Origin: Auanema rhodensis | Lineage: Eukaryota > Nematoda > Chromadorea > Rhabditida > Rhabditidae | Assembly: GCA_964057225.1 (NCBI GenBank) | Contig: OZ059899.1 | Span: 15,880,501-15,944,500 of the forward strand | Reading direction: 5' to 3' | Length of the DNA: 64,000 nt | Shown: positions 12,069 to 24,402 of the stretch, one piece after another | Layout: every line of letters starts with the position of its first letter | How positions within the stretch are numbered: the stretch's first letter is position 1 | The notes under the pieces: generated by a model | Database searches by the model: none | Told to the model about the DNA's origin: nothing | What the model saw: only the letters and a program-made list of their open reading frames with translations | Position numbers and translations under genes: made by a program

Positions 12069-15000
12069 ATGTTCGATTTAGTAGATTTCCCATCCTGGAT
12101 TCCAGGGTGTGTTGTCCAACACTATCGTGATAAGGTGGACATGATCTATATATGTGACAATTATACCAAATTTATAGGGGGTTAATGGGCTTTTTCCGTG
12201 GCAATTTGATGTTGTAAATAATGATAAAGGGACTGAAAATGTGCTTGTTTGTGCTCCAACAAGTGCAGGTAAAAGTATTGTTGCAGAGCTGTTAGGTGAG
12301 GTTCAGAATTCCTTATCTTATACATCTTGCCATTCGTAGGATTACGAGTAGCACTACAAGGCAAGCGAGTTTTATTTGTATTACCATATATCAGTGTGGC
12401 AAAAGAGAAATTAAATCTAATTCAACGAATATGGAGATCTGTTGATTTACAAGTAGCTGGGTTCATAGGAGCAAGTTCTGCACCTTCTCGGTTTCTACTT
12501 CACCAACTTCTTGCCTTATTTCTATTTTACAGTGATTGGATAGCTGCTGTATGTACAATGGAAAAAGCCAACAGTCTTCTTAATCATGCCCTCAGAGATG
12601 GCATTTTATCTGAATACGGTAGGTGTTCAAATCATTTTTGTGATTAAAGTATTCTAATAGGTATGATAGTGCTTGATGAAATTCATATGCTTGATGATAC
12701 ATCGAGAGGAGGGACTTTAGAATCTTTAGCTACAAAAATTCTTTATTACAATGAAAGGTTTTGTTTTAGCGGCAAAATTTAGAATCTGTTAATTTAAATT
12801 AAACTGTTTTAGTCAACCTAATTCGCATATTAGGCTAATGGGTATGAGTGCTACCTTACAACATTTGGAAAAAATTCAGAACTGGATGAAAGCTGACGTA
12901 AGTTTTATTTACATATTTTAAATGATATGTGACCAAATATTAAATTTAGGTGAAAATGACAACTTTTCGCCCAATTGAATTAAATGAATATATGAGTTAT
13001 GATGGCTTTGTATACAATATGAAAGATAATAAGGAGATTAGAAAACTGGACATTAAATATCGATATCCTGGCGACATTGATTGTTCAGTTGGGTGAGTAT
13101 CTTGTTGTTACTTGATGTTTACTTTAATTTTTTGTGTTTTTCAAGATTTGCCGTCGAAGCTGTGAGTGAACATAAGCCTACGCTGGTATTTTGTTCATCC
13201 AAGAATGAAGTTGAAAATGTAAATTTCTAAGAAATATTTTATTTCTTGATCTTTTATTTCTCTTAAAAGACTGCCTTGGAAATTGCTCGACAACTTGATG
13301 CTGAATACAAGAAATCTCCTCGGATGGAAAAAAAAGTTAACAAACCTGGGCTACTCGAAATGAAGGTTGAACTTGAACAGTTCTGTCGTGAAATTGATCC
13401 AATTCTAATGAAAACATTGCCAAGAGCTGTAGCTTATCATCATGCTGGTTGTTATATGAAGTCTATATCCTATATATGTAAATTGTATAACAGGGTTAAC
13501 ATCTGAAGAAAGAGAGTGCATTGAAAAAGGATTTCATCGTGGCGTAGTTCTTGTTCTCGTAGCTACAAGTACATTATCTTCAGGTTTAATTTATTCTATA
13601 CTCCTAAGTAGTAAATATTTTCTTTAACAGGTGTAAATATGCCCGCTGCTAGAGTTATCGTCAAGTCACAAATCCGTGGTCCCGCAGCTTTATCATCTAC
13701 AACATATCATCAAATGGCAGGGCGCGCTGGCCGTTTAGGTCAATGTGAGAACGGTACGTCGGGTTTTTTCAACTTGTTTTCGCGGATGTTCCATCTTGTG
13801 TTGTAAGTAGCATGTGAATGATTGCTGGAGTGGACATGAACGGAAAACTTAAGCTTTCAAAATCTCAATGTACGATCGACCGGCTTATCTGTTATTTCCT
13901 GCTCTTCTTCGTGTTTGTCGGCTGTCTCTACTTGACACACTTGATTTTCCACTTGGGGACAGATAATTACGGGTACAGTAACCCTTCAACTCCAGGAGAT
14001 GATGGGAGGTCCGGGAAGTGTGTAGATCAATCGGTTTGCCTTCTCTGGTCGTATTGGTCGCAGCAGGGGGCCATGGAGGCTCTACTCAAGAATGCTTACT
14101 ATTGAATGACAAATCCATTAAAACATTAATTTATTGGAACAAATAAGTTTTTTTAAATGTAAATATATCCAAATTATTGATAGTGTTTGGGGTTGCTTGG
14201 TAAGCAGAATTGTTGATGTGATTGTGCCTGAGTATTTGGCATCTGTGAGCTTGTATTCAATTGTCTGCAGATATCCGTATCCATGTGAGCTTGGCTAATA
14301 ATCTATAACATTCATGTTCTCAGTACATGGTTGAAACGAGTTGTTTTACCTGTTTTTGGATATAAGTTTTCATGTTGTCATCGTCGTCAGATTCTTCATC
14401 ACTACCTGCACAGGCTTTATCAACTTGATCCATGTGTGCTGCAGCTTCTAAGCTTTTCTTATGCATACCTGGAATTAAAAAAAAACATTATATTTGGGTT
14501 TTAAATTGTTTCATGTTTTTTCTCAAAAAAATGAAGTGTTTTAGACTGCAAACCTATAAAGCTTATTGTGTGAAAAGCAGTAAAACCTGATGTAATTAAA
14601 TAAGTGCAATAATGGCGCAATGTAAAGGCAAATAAAGAAAGATGACGATAGAGGCAGCTAGCTCGATCCTCGATCTAATTGCCGACTAATTGGAAACATT
14701 GGAGACGTATGGGAATCGTCCCAAATGGTCAGGTCATTTGGCATTTTAGCTCCATTGAAAAAAAGGAATGAAAGAGTGAGCATTTGGAAAAGAAACATTT
14801 GTATAGCCTGATGTTGTCAAATGTCAGAATGAAAAAAGTGGGATAAACCTTCTGCTAATCAAAAGAAGCTAGTCATGTTAACCGCTATTAGTTCGCATGA
14901 ATGCAAAAGAAGCATTTGCTTAGATGGGCATTGTCGTTGTCAACATCTTATAAACGGATATTTTTGTATTTTCTCATTTTCTCTTGATTTGTATGGTGTA

Positions 15001-18000
15001 GTAGCATTACATACCCAAAAGCCATGGTGCAGCACTTTGTTGTGGATCTGTTGATTCGGCTGATTTAGTAATTGTGTCAGGCAAGGGCAAGGAGTGACGT
15101 ACCATTGCTCCATATAAACCATATTCTGAAACAATTTTGTTGTTGCATAGAGTAGAGCTTCAAAATTGTTGTTTACCTGCCATGATGGTACTCTTGCCCC
15201 ATGTTTTTTCAGTTTTTCTCCATTTGGCACGACGGTTCTGGAACCAGACCTAAAATATGCATTGAATAAGCAGATATCAATGTGAAATCAGTTTTTGAAG
15301 GTTTCTTTCATGTTGATGTATGGCGAATAATCTAATTTGTGAGAAAACAATTTACTAGCAAAGCTGGTGATGTGTAGCTTTCATTATGTTGCTTTTAGGA
15401 CTATAGCACTAATTTTAGACAAGGTTTTCAAGAGTGTTGGCCAGTTATTTTTACTTCTAATTAGCTTTTGAGCTAATTGAAAGTGCCGTTCCTCAGGACA
15501 TTACACATTTGGAAGTCGGACAAGCTTATGATCTTGTGATGGTCGTGCTTGACGACTTCTTCTGCCATCACCACCACCTTCCTTATTTTTCTTTATTTTC
15601 ATTTCTGTTGGTAGTCTGCACCATCGAAAATGTTGTGTTTTCGGGAGGAAACGATTAAATATCCTCCTATGTTCACATCATGACTTGAAAATGATGAGAG
15701 AAGACAAAGCAAATTATTTGGCTTCCCTCAATATCATCCTTTGAGTCATGACGGCGGGCCAGGGTGTAAATCCGATTTTCAGTCTAGGCTTGAAAACGGA
15801 AATTGTCAGAACCTTTCGAATTCTTCTACTAGATAGTGTTATCCTTTTCAAGTTCAATATGTTGAGATACATTGAAAAAGATACAACTATAGCAAAAAGA
15901 AGTTAGAAATGAAAAGAATGAAGAGAATGAAAGATAAATTAAAATGTATTAAGAAAACCTTTTTCATATTAAAAGTGTAAAACTTGAATCAGCGAATAGC
16001 TAGTAACATGAAGCAACGTAATATTTGCAAATTTGCATAATTAAAATTCTCTTTACCTGAATTCTATCTTCCTGCAGTTCAGTCTTATTCGCCAACATTT
16101 CGCGAGCGTACACATCAGGGTAATGAGCTTCTTGGAAAGCCTTTTCTAGCTCATCGATTTGATATTGGGTAAAAATTGTTCTGAATAGTTCAGAAGCATA
16201 ATGCTTTTCAACTCAGTTTTATCAATCCTACCTGTGACGCCGCTTCTTACGTTTACTTTTTCCGCCAGATGTGGCTGGCTGATTTGGATCGTCCATTGGA
16301 CTAGTTGAATGATTTTGATTGAGACTGTAGCCAACTGATCCGTTAGAGCCTGAACTCGGTGATTCAGATATGTTATCAAAGTTCTGGCTACTTTGAGCAG
16401 AGAGTCCATTGTTTTCAGTGGAAGAGCTACAAAGGGATCGGTCAAATGGTACACACGTACCGATATCCATTGAAAATCCCTAAAATTAGATAGAAATGTT
16501 GATGGTATGATGCTATGAATTATTGAAATAACTGAATAACTGAATGTACCTGTTGAGGAAAAAAACCTTGTGGACAGTAGCCATGTCCAAGATATGGGTT
16601 TCCCTGTAAGCCAAGAATCTCGTGTATAGCAAAGCTCATACGTTGAGATCCCAAAGGATTTCCAGACATCTGATTCATTCCGCTTAGGTGCATATCATCA
16701 ACTGCCATGTTTTCTTCAAAAAAGGACAATTTGAAAGTATAGTATATAGTTGAAGAAATGTCTCAATAACTAGAGAAATTTATAAACAAATGAAACAGTT
16801 TGAACTACATTAGCTGAACCTTTTCAAAGAACAAATAGAATAATGAAAAATAATAAAATATTTCGAATAGAGCAATTAAATTTGATCTAAAGTAGCTGGA
16901 GCTCGTCTTTTCGAAACTGACAACCATCTAATACGGCCTGCCCGTCCGATATGCTACTGTATAAAGGCGGGGCTTGGAGGAGGGGAGACCACCTAATTTC
17001 CAGCCTCTAATGGGACAAAGAAGCGTCTCCCGTATGTGAGAGGGAGGAGAGATTAAAGAAGCAGAGATAAAAGAGGAAAAGATATAGAATACGAAGACAG
17101 CTTAAATGAGAGAGAATTAGGGGAATGAAAGATATATAGAAGGGTCAGTGCATTAGAACATTTATCGCTTTTCAGTAGAGATTTTATTTAATATGAAATC
17201 AAACTTTTCGAAAAGAACGTACTTATAAACGACATCTGATTGTCGATGACAGCAAAGAGTAGCAACATGAGTTTTAGAAATTCTCAAATTGCTAATAGCG
17301 ACAAATTAAAATTGGCTTTACCATCCGAATGACACATTAAACAAAGTTCGTAGTCACTCTTGGCTTGATCGTCTCTTCTTTCGACATTTTTATGTGTGCT
17401 CTACTTCCAGCCTTATCTATCTGAAATTCGAGATGAAGAATAGCTTATTCAAACCATCTAATAAAAAGGAATATTGAATTGATTGCTGACTAAATGTTTT
17501 TGATTGTTGTTTTCAAACTTTTAGGAGAAAGCTACTTGGTGATGAAAGCCTGTGAACGAGAGACTGTTCTTCGGCTGATCCAGCCCCAAACCTCAACTAA
17601 AGTTGTGAAGAGGGATTCGTCCAAGGTTCTGATGGAAGTAATAGTCATGATAATAACATTGAATTCAAAAGTTTTAACTTATTTAGGGCGTCTGTACTGG
17701 ATTAACTCCATCACTACCAGATGTGTGCCAATTGTCACAAACTCTTCTGTATCCACCGTATAAATCAGGAGTTGTCGTTGTATCGGATTTGATTCGAAAC
17801 TCACTCATTAGTGGAGATGAAAGTAACAAAGATGGTTCTGAAAGCGATACAGGTAATATTTCTACTTAAAATATAAAAAGAATTACGCAAACATATTTCA
17901 GTTCATGACTTGTCACCAACACAGTTGGGACAAGCAGTTTTAGCTTCATCGTTGCCTCCTGATGCTGCTTTGTTTGTTTTTTCTGATTTACAACGTGCTT

Positions 18001-21000
18001 CGAAAGCACTGGCTATCGATACCGAATTACATATGCTATATCTAGTTAGGAAATACATATTGAACACTGACAATCTTGAAGTATTTCAGGTAACCCCAGC
18101 TAACTGTTCCATATGGCAAGGTTGCGATTGGCATCATTTGCACAATCTTTTCGTGAAAATGGATTCAGACAGTAAGCGTATTGCTAAGATGGTTTATTGT
18201 TCTATCTTTTACATTGAAGTAATCCTGAGATTTAGGTTGGAGTAACAGAGCAATTCATTATTTCACGTATTCAACAGCGATCCTTACAAAGCAATGATCG
18301 CGATTTACAAGTATGTTTGCTCAAGTATTGGAATTATTAAGTGAATTATCATAATTTTAGCTTCATCTACGCTTCTTCTCTTCACTGGCACTATTTGATT
18401 TGGTTAATGAGAAGCCGCTTGCTGATGTGGCTAATCGTTTCCGAATTCCTCGTGGAGCGTTACAGACGCTTCAACAACAGAGTGCCACCTATGCCGGTAA
18501 TTACCGTAATCCTTGTAAAAATATTGTGTATGGAAAGAAAAAGAGAGTTGATCGATTTGTTTGGAAATGCAAAATGGGAACTTCGCTAAATATGTGTTGA
18601 ATATACTTGAATATGAGTAACTGTATGTGATGGCAAGTATTTATATTCTTAAGTATGGTTTTCGATCAATTCTTGACGTTTTCCTATTGAGTTAAAGCGA
18701 AGAAAAAAACGGTAAGTGATGTGGGAAAACGGACTAGTACACACTATCATGGTCTAGAATCGACACAGACTATTTGGGTACATGATTAGTATTGTTAGAG
18801 GCGTGTTTTCAACTGATTAGTTGGCTGTCAAGGAGCTACCATTGACTGATTGGCTCAATTTGTCGAGAAAAGTGCCTTCGTTTGTCTCTTGTCTTTCTTC
18901 TCCACCCTCGTGTATGGCCTCTGCGACAACCGTCTTTCAGTTTGACAATTGCCACTCAGTTTTATTAAGGGGATGATGATTCGAGAAAGACCCGAGACTG
19001 AGTTAGAACCAATAGTTTAAACAGGAGAGTTTTTATGTGGAAGCGATTATTGAATTTAACTTACAAAGTATCAACAATTATAACAAAGCACATAGCATGT
19101 TATAATAATATTTGTTAGAAGCTATGTTTTTCTGTCCATACGCTATAAAATAAAATGTAAAAAGGAGAAAATTTTGATTATATAAATATATTAAGGAATT
19201 CTTCGACAATTGCGGTAGATATATATCCTTTTCATCTTACAACTTGATCAATCTGAAATACAAAATATTTAATTTGAAAACTCTTTCTGTTCACAACCGG
19301 TTCACGTTCATTTCGTTTGCAAAATAAAATTTTAATGAGCACATTAGCATATCCCATGTCACGTCACGTATTTCCAGCAATGGTTGTTGCATTCTGCTCT
19401 CGTCTCGGTTGGCAATATTTTCGTTCTCTGTTAGATGGCTTTTCTATCCGATTAGCTTTCGGTGTTCGAGCTGAACTAACCGAACTTGTAAGAATTGAAG
19501 GAATGGATGGTAGTAGGTATAACCCTGATATCATATTGAACTTTCTAATCTGAACTGATTTAGAGCGCGCGTCTTCCACGAGAAAGATATTACATCGTTA
19601 GTGCAATTATCCAATTCGACTGTCAATGATGTAGCCAGTGTCCTTTCTGTATCTGTACCATACGATGAGTAAGTTAAAATTAGAACAATACTGTTTTTGC
19701 CTTATTAAGTCCATCATAATGTGCCATTGCCTGATGTCTCGATATTCTCTCTTTCTAATGCTCTTTCTCTCACTCTCTTTCAGTCAGCCTGATGAGACTG
19801 TCTATCTCATTATAGTTCCTTATATGTCATTTGTCATTGGGCCAAGAAATACTCAAGCGTTCTTGTTTTTCATCGAACAATTATGATATTTTGGAGGAGA
19901 TATAATCGACAGAACAACTATGTTGTACCTGTTACATGAGACCCATTTGGAACTATATTGTTCTCGCTCATCTTCTATCCCTTTCTCAATCTCTCTCTCT
20001 CTCTCTCATCTCTCTGTTTTTTACGTTGTGTATTGACTATGTCTCTATAAAAAGAGCTGTCAATATCTTATGGCAAATTATTGAATTATCTATAGAACTT
20101 TAAGACTAATGAGTCAATTGAAGACAACTCATTTGACTATTTTGAGGTAAATTCCAAATATCTCTAATTATCCTTGGAGTTATTAAATAATTCTAAAAGT
20201 CAGAATAAGACAAATACTCATTTATGATTATAAGTTTAGAATATTCTGGGATATTATATAATATAATTAAGAAACTAATAACTAATAGTTATTACATGAT
20301 TTGTGAAATAGCATATCATGTGTGTATTTGTTGACAATAGGAGTCAAGTATTGTTAAAACATTGGTTACGTAACAAAAAGATTTTAAATTACAATACGTT
20401 TAAGCCTATTAGCATAATTGGTCACATAAATACAGGAGGTTGAGTCTGCTGACTTAGCTAACTCAGGTGACACTAGTGGTGGCAACAGCAGGTTAGAGTC
20501 ATGTACAGCATTGCGCAAGGCATACTTTCAGCATATGCTCATCTATTTTGTTGTCTGGTTTGAACTCTCAGCTAATTTTTGATTATTATTATTCTACTGG
20601 CTCTTATTATATGAAACTATATTTTTATATTTAGCTCAAATATAAATGATGGAAAGAACGAATGGCTGCTTGGGGAAGAGCGAACTACGTTGTTTGAAGC
20701 TGCTCAAATTCTCATTGATAGGGCTGGTCATTTAGTTCATGATCAATTAAGGTGATTGAGAAGCATTTGTTTCGGTGAAATAACTTCAATATCTATTTTA
20801 GATCGCTAGGTTTTAGTGTGAGTGAAGCCGTAAAAACAACAACTTCCTCAGCTGTACTCTCACAATTAGAGAAAACGCAAAGACCTCATCAAACTCAGCG
20901 TGTGTCCACGCAGTGCGTTTCGGAAAGTTCACTTGTACATGAAGATACACCTGGCTCAATTGATTATATACCTACAAGTTCACAGAACTCAGGTCATATG

Positions 21001-24000
21001 TCGTCTGCAGAGTGAGTATCTTGTAAGATTTTTGAAGCCAAAACGGAGAGAGTTTCAGTATTCAATTGAGCACACAAAATTCATCATTCTCGCAACAACT
21101 GCCCAATCCAATCCAGCAACAAAAAGACTCATGTGAAGACAGCTTCGACGATTCTAGCTTAGATTTGTTCAGTAACACGTTACTTGAGGTTCTTGTTTAT
21201 TGTTATTTTAATGATTTTACTTAGTTATTGGCTCCATTTATGCAAATTCTTGTGACAATTTCACTTTTAGCTTTCTCTTAATGATGCATCGGATAGCGGA
21301 GATCCTTCCCAAAAAATAACAAGCTCAAGCATAATACAGGAAAGCGAGAGTATGTTTCTTTTTGTTTTAATTTTTAACACATGAGGGGTTCATAAATTTA
21401 AGTTAAATTGAATGAAATAAATAAAATATTATAGCTGGCGAAATAGATGATTTGGAAACAAGCTTAATGTTGTCTCACTCAACAACTCAGAAGGAAATAT
21501 TAGCTGCCGATGTAGCTTTATCTATCATATCCAAGAGAAAATGTTTTTTTTCCAGACAGTTCCAGAAACATGTGATGAAAAGGAAAATATTATATTTGAA
21601 GATTCATTTGATATACCTGTTCAAGTATGCTTTAGAATTTTGGCCAAACTCAATAACTTGTTTCTTTTTAGTTTAAGCCACCTACTTTACCTAAATGGTC
21701 TCAAAACTGTAAACGTAATACCCACCTAGTTAGAATTACTTGTTTAATATTTGAATATCATAGGATTATCTACTAACTCTCCACTTCATAAAGTTCTCGA
21801 AGTCTCTGTAGAAGAAGGAAATACTAGTGGAGATTTGTTTGATGACTGCTCACCTGTAGTTACAAAACATACAAAGCGGCTTAGTCGATCTACTGTAGTG
21901 AGATATTTGAAAATCAATGAAAGTTAATGACATTACATGCAGTGGTCACCTTCTACAGCAAGTCCACTGAGTAAGCTTAGTCGACGACCTGTTACAGTAG
22001 CTCCAAATGCTCTTGTCGTCACGGATGTTTGTTCTTCGATTTCTTTATGGAAAACATTTATTTCTCGAAGTTTCAACTGGAATGAAGTAGGGGTCTCGCT
22101 AATTCTCGATCGACTAACCCAATCAGTTAATGCTATAGCCATATGTGGTGATGGCACAGTTGACTTCATTCCTTTCTCGGATAATTATTATCCAGGTTTC
22201 GTTGAAATCTAAGCATTTCTTTAAAATATAACAGCTACTTGTCGGTTTAGGAAATGCATCTGATGAAGCTGTTGCTCCTTCAGGAACACCACATCAAGAT
22301 ATAACAGAAATCATGAAAATTAACCAAGTTGCTCATATTTTGAAATCATGCAAGACATATGTATATGACGCGATAGAAGTTGGAATAAATCTCTATCGTT
22401 CACATAATATTTTGGTAAATTTAACACACGAAATGATTTTAAATTTTTTAAATTTCAGATTGAAAATCCAATTTGTATAGAATATTTAGCATTTCTAGCT
22501 CATCATCGTAATGGTGAAAATCCTATATCTTTAGCTCAACTAGCACTAAAATTCGATTGGGATTTCAATATTAACTCGTTGTTCAAGCGAGGACCGCGAA
22601 TTCAATGCTGTATACAAGCATTTGTGCTTAGTAGGTTCGTTAAAACAATTTTTTTCCACTTGAATCTATGGAGTTTTGCACCTGTAGGCTGTATGATAAA
22701 ATTCGGCCGATAGCTGTAAGACATTCATCCGAAGATAGTATCACTTTGGAAACTAACAGTGTTCCTGTAAGTTGTCATTCAAAAAAAAGTTCTAAAACTA
22801 TTTATATAAGGTTTTACTGAAAATGGTGTGCACTGGGATTCCTTTTTCAAAATCTAAATGTGAATATGAATTAAACATGATACGAAAAAAGATGGATGTT
22901 TTGGAATCGGAGTGTCATAGTATTGCTCATCGGGCATTCAACTTAGATAGTCCGAATCATGTTTCTGAGGTTGCATCTTATCTTGTTGTTAATTGTCTTA
23001 CTTTCTTATAGGTTCTTTTTTCTAATTTGAAATTACCTCATCCTGGAGGAAGAATTACTAGCAAGCATCTGCCAACAAATAAAGCTGTGCTCGAAGGTTT
23101 GCGAACCGTTCATCCAATTGTGGATAAGATTTTGACATTTCGAAGTTTGAAGCATACAGTATCGGTAAGTTACGAAGAACAATTGGCACATCTAAGCATT
23201 TTTTCAGCAATGTCTGCTGCCTCTCTCAAAGTGCTTAGATGTTGATGGTCGTATTCGGACCAGTATGCAGATCTGTACTGCAACTGGGCGAATCCTGAGT
23301 AATCGACCAAATATTCAGAACGTTCCAAAAGGAAAAAATGAATGGTCATTCTCAGGCAGAGCTTTATTCGAAGTTTCTGAAGGTTTTAAAATCTGAAATT
23401 GATGTTTTGATGCTGAACAACACATTATAGGATATTCGTTAATAGCTGCCGATTATTGTCAATTAGAGCTTCGAGTTCTTGCTCATCTGAGCGGTGATAA
23501 AATGCTTTGCTCTCGTTTAGCCAATGAAGGTAATTATCTTTCGAATGCAGCGGAATGTAATCTATTCTAAGAACGTGATTTTTTCAACGATTTGTCAATT
23601 GAATGGGGATTTTCGCGTGATTCTGTAAAGCAACTTTGCTACGGTATTATTTATGGAATGGGTGTACGAAGTTTAGCAGATGCAACATCATCTAGTGTAG
23701 ATACAGCCCAGAAGCTTATTGATTCTTTCTTCCGATCATTTCCTGGTAATATGAATTTTAAACTTCTGAATTTCTTGTTGTAGCTGTGCAATCGTATATC
23801 TATAATACAAAGGATATGTCCTCAAAAATAGGATTCGTGCACACAATGCTTGGTATGACAATTAGGTTTCTTCGGTGAAAATATTTAAATGACTTGCAGG
23901 TCGTCGAAGAATTACAAAACTAAGGGGAAAGCAAGACGAGCGTGCTGCTGATGATCGGCAATCCATGAACTTCACTATTCAGGGTACAGCTAGTGAAATT

Positions 24001-24263
24001 TTCAAACAAGCTCTTCTGAATATTGTCGACAGTATTAGAGGTTGTTGCTCAAACTTTTCTGACAACTTTTTATTTTCTTCATCATAGGACTAGACTGTTC
24101 GTTAGTTATGACAGTACACGACGAGGTTCTAATAGAATGTAGGAATTCAATTTTAAATTTGGTAAAAGATAAAATACGCTGTTCTATGCAAAATGTTTTT
24201 CAATTACGTGTTCCACTACGGGTCAAAATATCTATGGGTCCCAATTGGGGTGATCTCAAGTAA
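12069..24263 (+). CDS. polq-1: DNA polymerase theta (helicase-polymerase)
   Basis: Drives theta-mediated (microhomology) end joining of double-strand breaks. Exons: 12069-12134, 12178-12295, 12340-12490, 12533-12618, 12661-12757, 12813-12897, 12950-13092, 13146-13218, 13270-13447, 13494-13583, 13631-13753, 17525-17637, 17687-17852, 17902-18044, 18090-18191, 18236-18310, 18361-18496, 19378-19516, 19564-19668, 20635-20751, 20802-21011, 21059-21188, 21271-21349, 21435-21511, 21556-21624, 21672-21714, 21764-21897, 21943-22195, 22251-22414, 22459-22634, 22688-22766, 22811-22969, 23012-23164, 23208-23382, 23431-23529, 23572-23745, 23784-23852, 23900-24040, 24088-24263. Length 4,866 nt, 1,621 residues, in phase throughout. 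Helicase: Walker A APTSAGKS (48-55), DEIH (146-149), motif [13 protein letters not shown] (390-400). The central region is short and acidic/Ser-rich. Family-A polymerase: [17 protein letters not shown] from 1368, motif A D1410 in [11 protein letters not shown]-helix K1455 and Y1459 ([10 protein letters not shown]), motif C VHDEV with D1575 and E1576. All catalytic residues are present. One intron (13754-17524) holds ceh-10. Confidence 0.96.
14130..14135 (-). terminator. ceh-10 polyadenylation signal
   Basis: AATAAA on the minus strand, 38 bases past the ceh-10 stop codon. It makes a short 3' UTR and would end the nested gene inside the polq-1 intron. Confidence 0.65.
14174..16708 (-). CDS. 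ceh-10: Paired-like homeobox protein CEH-10 (VSX/CHX10 type), nested in polq-1 intron
   Basis: Homeodomain transcription factor; its relatives specify retinal bipolar cells in vertebrates and AIY interneurons in C. elegans. Exons in translation order: 16550-16708, 16232-16479, 16057-16180, 15177-15249, 15015-15125, 14350-14468, 14174-14302. Length 963 nt, 320 residues. Seen: an eh1/octapeptide-type motif FAIHEILGL at 26-34; homeodomain at about 133-192 with [16 protein letters not shown], helix 3 [10 protein letters not shown] and Gln at position 50; directly after it the CVC domain typical of VSX2/CEH-10 ([25 protein letters not shown], then WLLGMHKKS); an acidic SDEESDDDD stretch and a Gln-rich tail. 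The first true ATG is at 16708; the frame extends further up only through a TTG. The gene is in antisense to polq-1 and wholly inside its 3.77-kb intron 13754-17524. C. elegans CEH-10 is similar in size. Identification is very sure because the CVC domain is unique to this class. Confidence 0.95.
15458..15479. promoter_or_regulatory. Inverted pair of VSX/CHX10-type homeodomain sites in ceh-10 intron
   Basis: TAATTAGC (15458-15465), a 6-base spacer, then GCTAATTG (15472-15479): two TAATT cores in opposite orientation, in the ceh-10 intron between exons 16057-16180 and 15177-15249. TAATTAGC is the site reported for CHX10, the vertebrate relative of CEH-10. This suggests autoregulation; binding is inferred. 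Confidence 0.45.
16709..17524 (-). promoter_or_regulatory. ceh-10 upstream region within polq-1 intron
   Basis: 816 bases between the ceh-10 start and the next polq-1 exon. About 16920-17060 stands out as GC-richer than its surroundings (CCCGTCCGAT, AAGGCGGGGC, GGAGGAGGGG), followed by a GA-rich stretch to about 17110 and a CCTAATTTCC homeodomain-like core near 16995. This is the natural place for the ceh-10 promoter. No coding sequence is seen. Confidence 0.5.
19669..20634 (+). other. Large polq-1 intron, no gene seen
   Basis: A 966-base intron in the helicase-to-linker part of polq-1, AT-rich, with CT microsatellite tracts (about 19975-20015). Another long intron at 18497-19377 is similar. 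Small open frames in both lack domains and conserved residues. Confidence 0.6.
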
Positions 24264-24402
24264 ACAAAAGAAATAAATGTTTTTTGTTTGTTCATTTTCT
24301 TAAATTGCTTTCATTCTCTAAATGATCAGTATACTGACTTTGACTTTTCTGAATAAAATATAAATTTGAACATAAGAATATCAATTGAATATTTAGAATA
24401 AA
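24264..24402 (+). promoter_or_regulatory. polq-1 / rev-3 operon-type intercistronic region
   Basis: 139 bases from the polq-1 stop to the rev-3 ATG. AATAAA hexamers lie at 24272-24277 and 24352-24357. A trans-splice-like acceptor ATTTAG ends at 24396, six bases before the ATG. The distance from the first hexamer to the acceptor, about 120 bases, matches nematode operon junctions, in which the upstream poly(A) site and downstream leader-splice site are about 100 bases apart. I saw no exact TAYYTT Ur-element. Confidence 0.75.

Noticed and set aside
13818-14105. 95-residue plus-strand open frame in the polq-1 intron, with hydrophobic stretch
   Set aside because: No family resemblance, no link to neighbouring polq-1 exons in phase, and it lies in the 3' flank of ceh-10.
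16960-16965. TATAAA next to a GC-rich patch upstream of ceh-10
   Set aside because: It is on the plus strand, opposite to ceh-10 and within an intron of polq-1; a promoter there would have no plus-strand gene to serve.
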